Shown: in pieces, positions 1-6,216 of the stretch
Layout: each line of letters opens with the position of its first letter
Numbering within the stretch: the stretch's first letter is position 1
Assembly (NCBI GenBank): GCA_023444705.1
Contig: JAEXMB010000025.1
Span: 1 to 24,176 of the forward strand
Direction: 5' to 3'
Source of the DNA: Pseudomonadota bacterium
GTDB lineage: Bacteria; Pseudomonadota; Alphaproteobacteria; Micavibrionales; UBA2020
DNA: 24,176 nt
Position numbers and translations under genes: made by a program
The notes under the pieces: generated by a model
Seen by the model: the letters and a program-made list of their open reading frames with translations, nothing else
Told to the model about the DNA's origin: nothing
Database searches by the model: none

Positions 1-5
1 GGCAT
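1..5 (-). CDS. Possible 5' end of a divergent gene leaving the window
   Basis: On the minus strand an ATG lies at positions 5-3. It is preceded by a strong Shine-Dalgarno sequence, AAGGAG (plus-strand CTCCTT at 13-18), with a 7-nt spacer. Only the start codon and two further bases fall inside the window, so nothing can be said about the product. The good ribosome binding site and the otherwise gene-free 1-223 stretch suggest a gene transcribed away from the sigma factor gene, with the region between acting as a divergent promoter. This is inference from the ribosome binding site alone. Confidence 0.4.
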
Positions 6-138
6 TAGGTATCTCCTTGAAAAGGTTAAATTCCCTTGGTGACATATGGCCATCATGCACCCATGCGGCCAGCCAACACCCCTGTCACGCCCCACCACGG
101 CCATATCCTGCGCCCTGTTTTGGTGCTTTTTTTGCGCA

Positions 139-167
139 GGAAAACGCGGCCCCCCGCCGTGTCATGG
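139..167 (+). promoter_or_regulatory. Candidate ECF-type (autoregulatory) promoter
   Basis: GGAAAAC at 139-145 is followed by exactly 16 nt and TCATGG at 162-167. This resembles the GGAAC-N16-TC pattern recognised by RpoE-like ECF sigma factors. Many ECF operons are autoregulated, so a site just upstream of the sigma gene is plausible. A competing reading is a weak housekeeping promoter, GTGTCA (159-164) - 16 nt - TATGTT (181-186). If that one is used, the transcript would start near 193 and favour the sigma start at 224. Neither is more than a pattern match. Confidence 0.3.
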
Positions 168-223
168 GCAGGAAGTGTGCTATGTTAGTCATGAACATGA
201 ATTCACATCACCGGAAGGGTGGC

Positions 224-838
224 ATGAAAAGCGAGACAATGCCGGCAGTGGCCTCTGGCCCCTCTGGCGTGATCGAAGACGATGACAGCGCGCTGATGTT
301 GCGCGTGGGCACGGGCGACCAGAAAGCCTTTGCCGCGCTGATGGACCGCCACCTTGTGCGCACGGTCCGCCTTGCCGCGCGCCTGCTGGGCAGCGAGGCA
401 CAGGCAGACGACGTCGCGCAGGAAGCCTTTGTGCGCGTCTGGCGCCACGCCCCTACCTGGCAGGACAGCGCGGCGCGTGGTGCGCGCTTTACCACATGGC
501 TATATAAAATTGTCAGCAATCTGGTGATCGACGAAAAGCGCAAACGTGTCAACGTCGCCATCGACGACATTGCCGAGCCGACCGACGAAAGCGCGCCCAA
601 TGGCGAGAAGGTGCTGATCGACCGCCAGCGCGCGACCGAGGTACGTGCCGCCCTCAGCCAATTGCCCGAGCGCCAGCGCGACGCCTTCGTGCTGTGCTTT
701 TACGAGGAATATTCAAACCGCGATGCCGCGCAGGCGCTGGATGTCAGCGTCAAGGCGCTCGAATCCCTGCTGGTGCGCGCGCGCCGCAGCCTGCGCGACT
801 TGCTGCGCCCTGATTTACTGACGGAGAACACGCCATGA
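224..838 (+). CDS. ECF-family RNA polymerase sigma factor
   Basis: This is a 204-residue group IV (ECF) sigma factor that redirects RNA polymerase to stress promoters. Region sigma2 spans about residues 37-108, with the core-binding and -10 motif DDVAQEAFVRVWRHA and the TTWLYKIVSNLVIDEKRKR helix. Region sigma4 spans about 140-194, with LPERQRDAFVLCFYEEYS and a helix-turn-helix ending ALESLLVRARRSLRDLL. The start at 224 has GGAAGGG at 213-219 just upstream. In-frame ATGs at 182 and 191 are alternatives, 182 having GGAAG at 171-175. Readings that start further upstream have no homologous content. The gene overlaps the next by ATGA (835-838), so translation is coupled to its presumed anti-sigma factor. 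The family call is firm; the exact regulon and start are not. Confidence 0.93.
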   Translation: MKSETMPAVASGPSGVIEDDDSALMLRVGTGDQKAFAALMDRHLVRTVRLAARLLGSEAQADDVAQEAFVRVWRHAPTWQDSAARGARFTTWLYKIVSNLVIDEKRKRVNVAIDDIAEPTDESAPNGEKVLIDRQRATEVRAALSQLPERQRDAFVLCFYEEYSNRDAAQALDVSVKALESLLVRARRSLRDLLRPDLLTENTP

Positions 839-1365
839 CACAGACATTCACATCGCCGTTGCCGTTTGAGGATTTTGATGCCCTGCTGGCCCTGCATGGC
901 GCGGATTTGTCGCGCTGGCCGCTGGATGCCGTCAAGCCTGCACTGGCCCTGATGGAATCAGATGCGCAAGCGAAAACCCTGTTTGCCGAAAACGAGCGCA
1001 TGGACGACATGCTGCGCCGTTCCGACGCGGTGACGGACTTGCGCATCGGCGCACGTCACGGCAAGACCGCGCCTGAACTTCAGGCCCGCATCATGGCGCA
1101 GATCGCGCAAGGTCCGCAGGACGCTGTGCCCGCAGCACTGGCCGCGCAGGCGCTTGGCAAAATGCGCGCGCGCGGCGGTATGTTCGGCCTGAAAGCGCTG
1201 TTTGCGCCAGGTGGCGGCTTGCTCATGGTTGGGCTGGTTGGCTTTATGATGGGCTTCATGCAACCCGCCAGCGCGCAGGACACCCTGCTTGACGGGCTTG
1301 TCCACGGACAGGATATTGTGATCGCCGGTGATGTCGATACCGGCCCGATGGGAGAATGGGAATGA
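835..1365 (+). CDS. Probable membrane-anchored anti-sigma factor
   Basis: The 176-residue protein has a soluble helical N-terminal part of about 120 residues. One hydrophobic segment follows at about residues 126-144 (GGGLLMVGLVGFMMGFM), then a short tail of about 30 residues, an arrangement typical of single-pass anti-sigma factors. The N-terminal pattern LLALHGADLSRWPL, followed by a helix ending in MDDMLR, is the kind seen in small alphaproteobacterial proteins encoded right after ECF sigma genes. No ZAS zinc motif (HxxxCxxC) is visible, so it is not a classical zinc-binding anti-sigma. Position and ATGA overlaps on both sides suggest that it holds the sigma factor at the membrane and receives a signal from the downstream periplasmic protein. 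The function is inferred from context and topology. Confidence 0.65.
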   Translation: MTQTFTSPLPFEDFDALLALHGADLSRWPLDAVKPALALMESDAQAKTLFAENERMDDMLRRSDAVTDLRIGARHGKTAPELQARIMAQIAQGPQDAVPAALAAQALGKMRARGGMFGLKALFAPGGGLLMVGLVGFMMGFMQPASAQDTLLDGLVHGQDIVIAGDVDTGPMGEWE

Positions 1366-1859
1366 ATAAATCACGCGCACTGGCCGCGCTTGGCGTCGCG
1401 CTTTTGCTCTCACTGGCGGCCAACGTCTATTTTGGCGGCATGTCGCTTGGCCACATGATGGCGGGGTCGACCTGTGATCGCAAGGAATGGCGCGAGAAAG
1501 AGGCCGTTTTGCAAGACCGCCTGTCGCCGCAGGATTATGCGGTGTTGAAAAAGCACAAGCAGGCCAAGAAAAAGGATTTCCGTGCCGACCGTGCGGAGCT
1601 TGAAAAGGCGCGCGACAAGGTCGACCGCGCCATGCGTGCGGAGCCGTTTGAAGCTGATGTCCTCAAGGCCGCGCTGGCCGAGGAAAACACCGTCAAGCTG
1701 CGCGTGTTGCAACGCATGCGCGAGGGACGCGACAAGCTTTCCGCCGACCTGTCGCCCGAAGGCCGCAAGATCTTTGCCGAGGTGATGAAGGAATTCCGCC
1801 GCAAACCCGGCGAGGATGGCCTGCCCCCGCGTGAAGCGCCGCGGCCGCCCGCCCCCTGA
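1362..1859 (+). CDS. CnrX/Spy-like periplasmic heavy-metal-sensor-family protein
   Basis: The 165-residue protein has an N-terminal membrane anchor or uncleaved signal (about residues 6-26). Its periplasmic part is all-helical and highly charged. LSPQDYAVLKKHKQ, two long helices and LSPEGRKIFAEVMKEF resemble the Metal_resist / CnrX / Spy-CpxP group. The C-terminus is Pro-rich. The chosen start makes an ATGA overlap with the preceding stop and has GGGAG at 1350-1354; an in-frame ATG at 1356 is possible. In CnrYXH-type systems the sensor acts with the anti-sigma to control the ECF factor. The order here (sigma, anti-sigma, sensor) fits that scheme. His and Met are scarce in the helical part (a HMM and a Cys near residues 31-38, one His near 53), so metal sensing itself is doubtful. 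It could instead sense misfolded envelope protein or another envelope stress. Confidence 0.65.
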   Translation: MNKSRALAALGVALLLSLAANVYFGGMSLGHMMAGSTCDRKEWREKEAVLQDRLSPQDYAVLKKHKQAKKKDFRADRAELEKARDKVDRAMRAEPFEADVLKAALAEENTVKLRVLQRMREGRDKLSADLSPEGRKIFAEVMKEFRRKPGEDGLPPREAPRPPAP

Positions 1860-1868
1860 CACAGCAAT

Positions 1869-1897
1869 AAAAAACCCGCCATTCAGGCGGGTTTTTT
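1869..1897. terminator. Bidirectional intrinsic terminator
   Basis: A perfect 12-bp inverted repeat, AAAAAACCCGCC / GGCGGGTTTTTT, surrounds a 5-nt loop (ATTCA). Because the stem begins with an A-run and ends with a T-run, it works in both directions. It sits 10 nt after the stop of the sensor gene on the plus strand and 15 nt after the stop of the 1190-residue gene on the minus strand. Confidence 0.9.
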
Positions 1898-1911
1898 ATT
1901 GTGCAAATTAC

Positions 1912-4900
1912 TTACATTCTCCAGATATGGCCGCCGCCCTTGTTGCGCTTGGACTTCACGACTTCCTCGTAAAGGTCGTCGATATGGACCTTTTTGGGCG
2001 AAGTCGCGCCCGCGCGCGCCGTGGTGATCTGCGCGAAAAGGTCGCGCGGATGGGCGCTGGCGCGCGGTGCGGGCAGGTCTTTCGCCGTGATCCTGCTGTG
2101 GGCGCACATGCCGCTGAACTGCTTGAGCTGAACAGCGTCAAGGCCGGCGGTGGCGGGAGGTGCGATCTTGGCGATGCGCGCGGCCATGACGGTGGTGAAG
2201 TGGCTATAGCTCATACCCAGGCTGACGACGCGGTTGCCGATCAAGGCGTTGGCGCTGTTGTCGTCCTTGTCCCAATACATCATGGTCGCGCGGTCGGTGC
2301 GCGCCAGATCCATGCCGGCGTCGGTTTCGTTGCTGTCGATGCGCTCCCAGCCTTTTTGCTTGGCGATATGCTTGAGCGCCGTGACAGCCTTGGCGCGCGC
2401 GACGGGCGGGCGCAGGTCGCTGTGTTCGCCCACCATGATGAGCGCATCCTGCTTGGCGGAGTAAAAGACGTTGTGCAGGTGATCGGTATGCACGATCAGG
2501 TCCGACAGCATGCCCTCGGCAGGTACGACCAGCATTTTGTCGCTGCGCTGCGCCGATTTGGCCAGGCTCTCCACGATCTTGGGCAGGTCGGCCGCCATAT
2601 CGGCGTCGACCTCGATGCGGCCGCTGACGCCGCCCTTGTTGCGGTGGCTGTATTGGATGCCGGCTGACTTCGCCTCGGCATAGGCGGTGATGAAGCCCAG
2701 CGTGTCGAGGTTGAAACGCAGGTGCGCAAGGTCGCCTTTGGCGGACAGCATGGCGGGGTTATTGTCGACCTTGCACATGCAGGTTTCCCATTGCGTCTTA
2801 TCGCTGGCGCTGACCTTGATGTACTGGCCATCGGCACTGGCAAAGGGCGACAGGCCGTTTTCGCGGGCCATGCCCTCGACCAGCTGCGTGAACACGGGGT
2901 TTTCGACGCGCAGGTTGATGGTGCGGCTGTCTTCATCGACAGAAATCAGCGATGCGCGGTCAGGGTTGACATAGGCGTTGCCCATGCGCACCAGCGGCAA
3001 TTCAAATGCCGGCATGTTCAGGGTGTCGACGATCTTGTGATTGCCGTTGCGGTCGACCATCAGCCACTGGCCGGCGGCGGGCATGGGGATCAGCGCCAGC
3101 AGCGCGCGCGGCTGCATGCTGCTATAGGTGGTTTTGCCGTTGGCGTCGGTGGTGGTGGCATGCACCATATCGGCGCGCTTTTTGAGGACGTCGCGCGTGA
3201 TATAGTCGATGTTGAGCGGCGCTTCGTGCATATCCCAGATGATGCGCGTGCTGTCGGCGGTATGTTCGAACCCGTCGGCAAGGTCGGGGTTGAACAGGCC
3301 CATGCTCTCGCGCATGAAACCCAGGCGGTGGTGGAGGATGTCGAGCAGGTTTTCCGCCGTTTTCGCATCGATGCGGTTGCCAAAGACCTGCGTCTTGCCG
3401 CCCAGCGTGAAGTACATGGTGCTGTTGGAGGCGTCATACCACATGTTGGCGATGTTCTGCGCGTTCGCCAGATAGGCGTTTTCGCCCGCAGGGTAGATGT
3501 CGCCGACCAGACCGCGCGCGGCGTCGCGCAGCAGGTCTGCGGTTTTCTTGTTGTTGTTCAGGGATGCGGCGGCGTTTTCAAGCAGGGCAGCCTTGGCATA
3601 GGTCGTGGCCACAGGTTCCAGCAGCGCGGCGATAAAACCTAATTTCTGTGTATCGCTGATCGTATCCTCGCCAGCGATTTTGGCGACAAGGCCATCCTTG
3701 CCTGCCAGCAGCGTGTGCCATTTTCCTGCAGCTTCGGCATTGGTCGCAATGCGGCTGCCTGCCAGCAACATGGTGATGGCCGCAGGGCCGATGGTGGCGA
3801 TAGTGCCTTTTTCCAGCAGGGAAAGAATGATGTTGCCGACGGCGATAAAGGCGCTGTCGTCGCGCGTGCTGCTCAGGCCCTCGAGCGTGATTTCGCGTGC
3901 AAGGCCAAGCGACAGCGCCTGCGACAGCAGGGCGATGCGGGTCTGGGGCTTGCCAGCGGCAGCGGCTTCGATCATGCCGGTCAGGCTGATGCCGGTATTA
4001 CTTTCGCCGCGCATGGCGATGTCCCACAACGCGCGCACGTCCGCACCCATGTGTGGTTGGGAGATCGCCGCCATGACGCCCGCCAGCGCGCTTGCGTCCT
4101 TGTCGAGTGCGGCGCGGCGCAGGGCCACGAAATGGCTGGCGCAGTCTGTGTTCACGCCGCTGCCAAAGCCCGACAGCAGGGCCTTGAGCGCATCTTGGTA
4201 AGCGGCATCGTCATCGCCAAAGCGCTGTTGCAGGGCGCCTACGGCGTTGAGGCGTAGGGAGATGCCGCGCAGGTTGAGGTCACTGTCGCGCGCCGACAGG
4301 CTGCGCAGGGTTGCGGTCAGCGCCTTGACGGGCAGGGGGGCTTTAGCCGCAGTCACCGCGTCAAGTATGGTGCTGTAGATGGCTTCGGGGTCGGTCTTGC
4401 CTTTGATCTTCAGGCGGCCTTCAAAAGCGATGGCGGCTTCGAACAGCGCCAGACGCGCGGCGGGATCGACGGCATGATAAAGGGCGATGTCGGCAAAGCT
4501 CGAGGCTTCGAAATCGGCCAGCAACAGGCGGCGCATTTCGGCGGCGGCGCTCTGGTCGGGGCGGGGGAACAGCACGGGCAATTCATTGATGAAAGCGGCG
4601 ATGTTCTGGCTGTCGAGCAATTGCGCGACGTTGCTATAGGTCGTGGCGTCGTCGAGCAGCGCGCGGGTGCGCACCTTGAGCGCCTGGTCGTAGTCTTCCT
4701 GCGCGCGCGCGATCACGTAGGACGGATGGCGGTATTGCGTCATGATGGCGGCGAAGTTCTGGTCGGGCGTGCTGGGCGAGAGGTTTTCACCCACCCAGTC
4801 CATGAAGCTGTCGATATAATAGTGGCGGTCGCTTTGCAGGCCGATCAGGTCGCGCTGGATCTGGCGCCAGTGGGTGAGCATGCCTTGATAGGCCGCTTCG

Positions 4901-5484
4901 GCGTCTTCGGTATCGCGCTGGGTCTGGCTTTTGAACCAGCCTGACAGCACGCCGCCCTTGGCTTTTTCCGCCGGTTTAGCTGTTTGTGCGGGCGCAGGGG
5001 CATCGGTGGCCTGCAGTTTCTGCATGCGGTCGATGTTGTCGGCGATTTCCTCGGAAATGCCAAGTGCGGGCAGGGCCTCGATCAGCTGGTCGGGCACACC
5101 GGCGGGAATGGCCGCGAGTGCGGCGACTTCGGCGCTGTCGGCGCCAAAGGCGGCAACGGCAGAGGCAAGCATGTCGCCATCGCTCAGCAGAAAACCGATG
5201 ATGTCTTTGGAATATTTTCCGTCAGCGCTGCCGGCGGTGATTTTGTTCAGCTGCGCCTTTTTCTTGCCGGTGATCGCGCGCATCAATTGCTGGCGCGTGA
5301 CGATGATCGCTTCGCGGTTGTCCTTGAGCCATGCGGTGACGCGGTCGGTATTTTGCTCCATCGTCACCAGCGCCAGCGCCAGCTGGTCGCGCAGGTGGCC
5401 AAGCGACTGCACGTCGCCTTCAAGCGTCTGCTTTTTTTCAAGCCATTCGGCCAGTGATCCGGGGGTATGCGGGGGCGTGGTCAT
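1912..5484 (-). CDS. Large unrecognised Ala-rich protein with C-terminal internal repeats
   Basis: This 1190-residue protein is not assigned to any family I recognise. No signal peptide or convincing membrane segment is visible, so it is probably cytoplasmic. Residues 1-155 are helical, with heptad-like stretches. A Pro/Ala/Lys linker at about 160-178 leads to a long helical region (about 180-670) rich in Ala and Leu. The C-terminal half changes character: about five segments of 45-55 residues starting near 676, 836, 922, 995 and 1062 each look like a beta hairpin followed by an amphipathic helix (for example TDHLHNVFYSAKQDA and TDRATMMYWDKDDNS). Cysteines are rare, including a CMC near residue 904. 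The ATG has no clear Shine-Dalgarno but lies downstream of a good promoter (5534-5562). It stands alone between a terminator and divergent mscL, so context gives no function. A structural, scaffold or inclusion-type role is possible but not shown. Confidence 0.85.
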   Translation of the reverse strand: MTTPPHTPGSLAEWLEKKQTLEGDVQSLGHLRDQLALALVTMEQNTDRVTAWLKDNREAIIVTRQQLMRAITGKKKAQLNKITAGSADGKYSKDIIGFLLSDGDMLASAVAAFGADSAEVAALAAIPAGVPDQLIEALPALGISEEIADNIDRMQKLQATDAPAPAQTAKPAEKAKGGVLSGWFKSQTQRDTEDAEAAYQGMLTHWRQIQRDLIGLQSDRHYYIDSFMDWVGENLSPSTPDQNFAAIMTQYRHPSYVIARAQEDYDQALKVRTRALLDDATTYSNVAQLLDSQNIAAFINELPVLFPRPDQSAAAEMRRLLLADFEASSFADIALYHAVDPAARLALFEAAIAFEGRLKIKGKTDPEAIYSTILDAVTAAKAPLPVKALTATLRSLSARDSDLNLRGISLRLNAVGALQQRFGDDDAAYQDALKALLSGFGSGVNTDCASHFVALRRAALDKDASALAGVMAAISQPHMGADVRALWDIAMRGESNTGISLTGMIEAAAAGKPQTRIALLSQALSLGLAREITLEGLSSTRDDSAFIAVGNIILSLLEKGTIATIGPAAITMLLAGSRIATNAEAAGKWHTLLAGKDGLVAKIAGEDTISDTQKLGFIAALLEPVATTYAKAALLENAAASLNNNKKTADLLRDAARGLVGDIYPAGENAYLANAQNIANMWYDASNSTMYFTLGGKTQVFGNRIDAKTAENLLDILHHRLGFMRESMGLFNPDLADGFEHTADSTRIIWDMHEAPLNIDYITRDVLKKRADMVHATTTDANGKTTYSSMQPRALLALIPMPAAGQWLMVDRNGNHKIVDTLNMPAFELPLVRMGNAYVNPDRASLISVDEDSRTINLRVENPVFTQLVEGMARENGLSPFASADGQYIKVSASDKTQWETCMCKVDNNPAMLSAKGDLAHLRFNLDTLGFITAYAEAKSAGIQYSHRNKGGVSGRIEVDADMAADLPKIVESLAKSAQRSDKMLVVPAEGMLSDLIVHTDHLHNVFYSAKQDALIMVGEHSDLRPPVARAKAVTALKHIAKQKGWERIDSNETDAGMDLARTDRATMMYWDKDDNSANALIGNRVVSLGMSYSHFTTVMAARIAKIAPPATAGLDAVQLKQFSGMCAHSRITAKDLPAPRASAHPRDLFAQITTARAGATSPKKVHIDDLYEEVVKSKRNKGGGHIWRM
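2149..3459 (-). repeat. Protein-level tandem hairpin-helix modules within the 1190-residue protein
   Basis: Five diverged segments can be lined up by eye. Their strand parts begin ANMWYDASNSTMYF (near residue 679), YVNPDRASLISVDEDS (838), FNLDTLGFITAYAEAK (924), VHTDHLHNVFYSAKQD (998) and RTDRATMMYWDKDDNS (1062). Each is followed after 15-25 residues by a helix such as TAENLLDILHHR, TQLVEGMAREN, LPKIVESLAKS, VTALKHIAKQK or FTTVMAARIAK. Spacing is irregular because inserts separate the first three. The 679, 998 and 1062 copies match best; the 924 copy is weakest. The DNA is not repetitive, so any duplication is old. Confidence 0.4.
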
Positions 5485-5533
5485 ATGGGTATATGCGACT
5501 CAGTAAGGGATGGGGGCTGAATAATTCTGGAAA

Positions 5534-5562
5534 AATATACCAGCCAAGGTATTATTATGCAA
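5534..5562 (-). promoter_or_regulatory. Sigma70-type promoter for the 1190-residue gene
   Basis: On the minus strand TTGCAT (-35, plus 5557-5562) is separated by exactly 17 nt from TATATT (-10, plus 5534-5539). The predicted transcript starts about 45 nt upstream of the ATG at 5484. The region is clearly more AT-rich than the flanking genes. Confidence 0.5.
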
Positions 5563-5575
5563 ATCATTTTCTGTC

Positions 5576-5604
5576 TTGGCGGTGAATAAATTTCTCTATA
5601 TATT
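5576..5604 (+). promoter_or_regulatory. Sigma70-type promoter for mscL
   Basis: TTGGCG at 5576-5581, a 17-nt spacer and TATATT at 5599-5604 give a well-formed housekeeping-type promoter. The predicted start is near 5611, about 55 nt before the mscL start codon. It is back-to-back with the minus-strand promoter at 5534-5562, their -35 boxes being only 13 nt apart. Confidence 0.5.
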
Positions 5605-5665
5605 TCATGTGCTTATATAGCCTCACACCGGGGCAGGGGCATGTTTAAATTTTATGGAGGCTATT

Positions 5666-6088
5666 ATGCTGCAAGAGTTCAAAAATTTCCTGATGCGCGG
5701 CAACGTTGTTGACCTGGCGGTCGGCGTGATTATTGGCGCATCGTTTAGCAAGATTGTTTCGTCGCTGGTCGACGACATCATCATGCCGCCCCTGGGCCTG
5801 ATCGTCGGCAAGGTCGACTTCAGCAACTTTTTCATCCCCCTCAGCACCTCGGATGAAACCTATAACACCATCGCACAGGCCAAGGCGGCAGGTGTTGCCA
5901 CCTGGAACGTCGGCATGTTCGCCAACACGCTGGTGCAATTCACCCTTGTGGCCTTTGCGATCTTCTTTTTCATCGTCAAGCCGATCAACCGCCTGAAGAA
6001 GAAAGAGGAAGCGGCCCCCGCGCCTGCCGCACCCACCAAGGAAGAACAGCTGCTGACCGAAATCCGCGATCTTTTGAAAAACAAGTAA
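5666..6088 (+). CDS. mscL: Large-conductance mechanosensitive channel MscL
   Basis: MscL opens under membrane tension in hypo-osmotic shock and releases solutes; it forms a homopentamer in the inner membrane. The 140-residue length is close to the usual ~136. The N-terminal signature EFKNFLMRGNVVDLAVGVII (amphipathic helix plus TM1), then IIMPPLGLIVGKVDFSNFFI, is diagnostic. TM2 is at about residues 88-112, followed by the charged RLKKKEE cluster. An Ala/Pro linker precedes the C-terminal helix EEQLLTEIRDLLKNK. The start at 5666 is chosen because GGAGG at 5656-5660 is spaced 5 nt before it. The earlier in-frame ATG at 5654 overlaps that ribosome binding site. The gene is monocistronic, with its own promoter and terminator. 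Confidence 0.97.
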   Translation: MLQEFKNFLMRGNVVDLAVGVIIGASFSKIVSSLVDDIIMPPLGLIVGKVDFSNFFIPLSTSDETYNTIAQAKAAGVATWNVGMFANTLVQFTLVAFAIFFFIVKPINRLKKKEEAAPAPAAPTKEEQLLTEIRDLLKNK

Positions 6089-6114
6089 GCGGCGTTCATA
6101 TTGCCCTGCATACA

Positions 6115-6156
6115 TCCGGCGGTCGCGCACAACAGCGCACCGCCGGATTTTATTTA
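6115..6156 (+). terminator. Intrinsic terminator of mscL
   Basis: TCCGGCGGT (6115-6123) and ACCGCCGGA (6139-6147) form a 9-bp GC-rich stem with a 15-nt loop that can pair further internally. TTTTATTTAT follows directly. It lies 26 nt after the mscL stop and separates mscL from the chemoreceptor gene. Confidence 0.8.
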
Positions 6157-6216
6157 TCTGTTAAGGGGTGATCGGCTAGCATAGGGGCCTAGGCCTTTGT
6201 GCAAGGACATTTTCCC

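Noticed and set aside
17..223. N-terminal extension of the sigma factor from an ATG at 17
   Set aside because: The added 69 residues are Pro/Cys/His-rich without family similarity, and better-placed ribosome binding sites exist for 182 and 224.
1816..4257. Several plus-strand open frames (up to 306 codons) opposite the 1190-residue gene
   Set aside because: They are short, mutually overlapping and without domain character. The single 1190-codon minus frame with promoter and terminator explains the region better, although its product is unrecognised and so this is less certain than for metH.
6185..6194. Palindrome GGCCTAGGCC upstream of the chemoreceptor
   Set aside because: A single 10-bp palindrome in GC-rich DNA is expected by chance, and nothing around it supports an operator.
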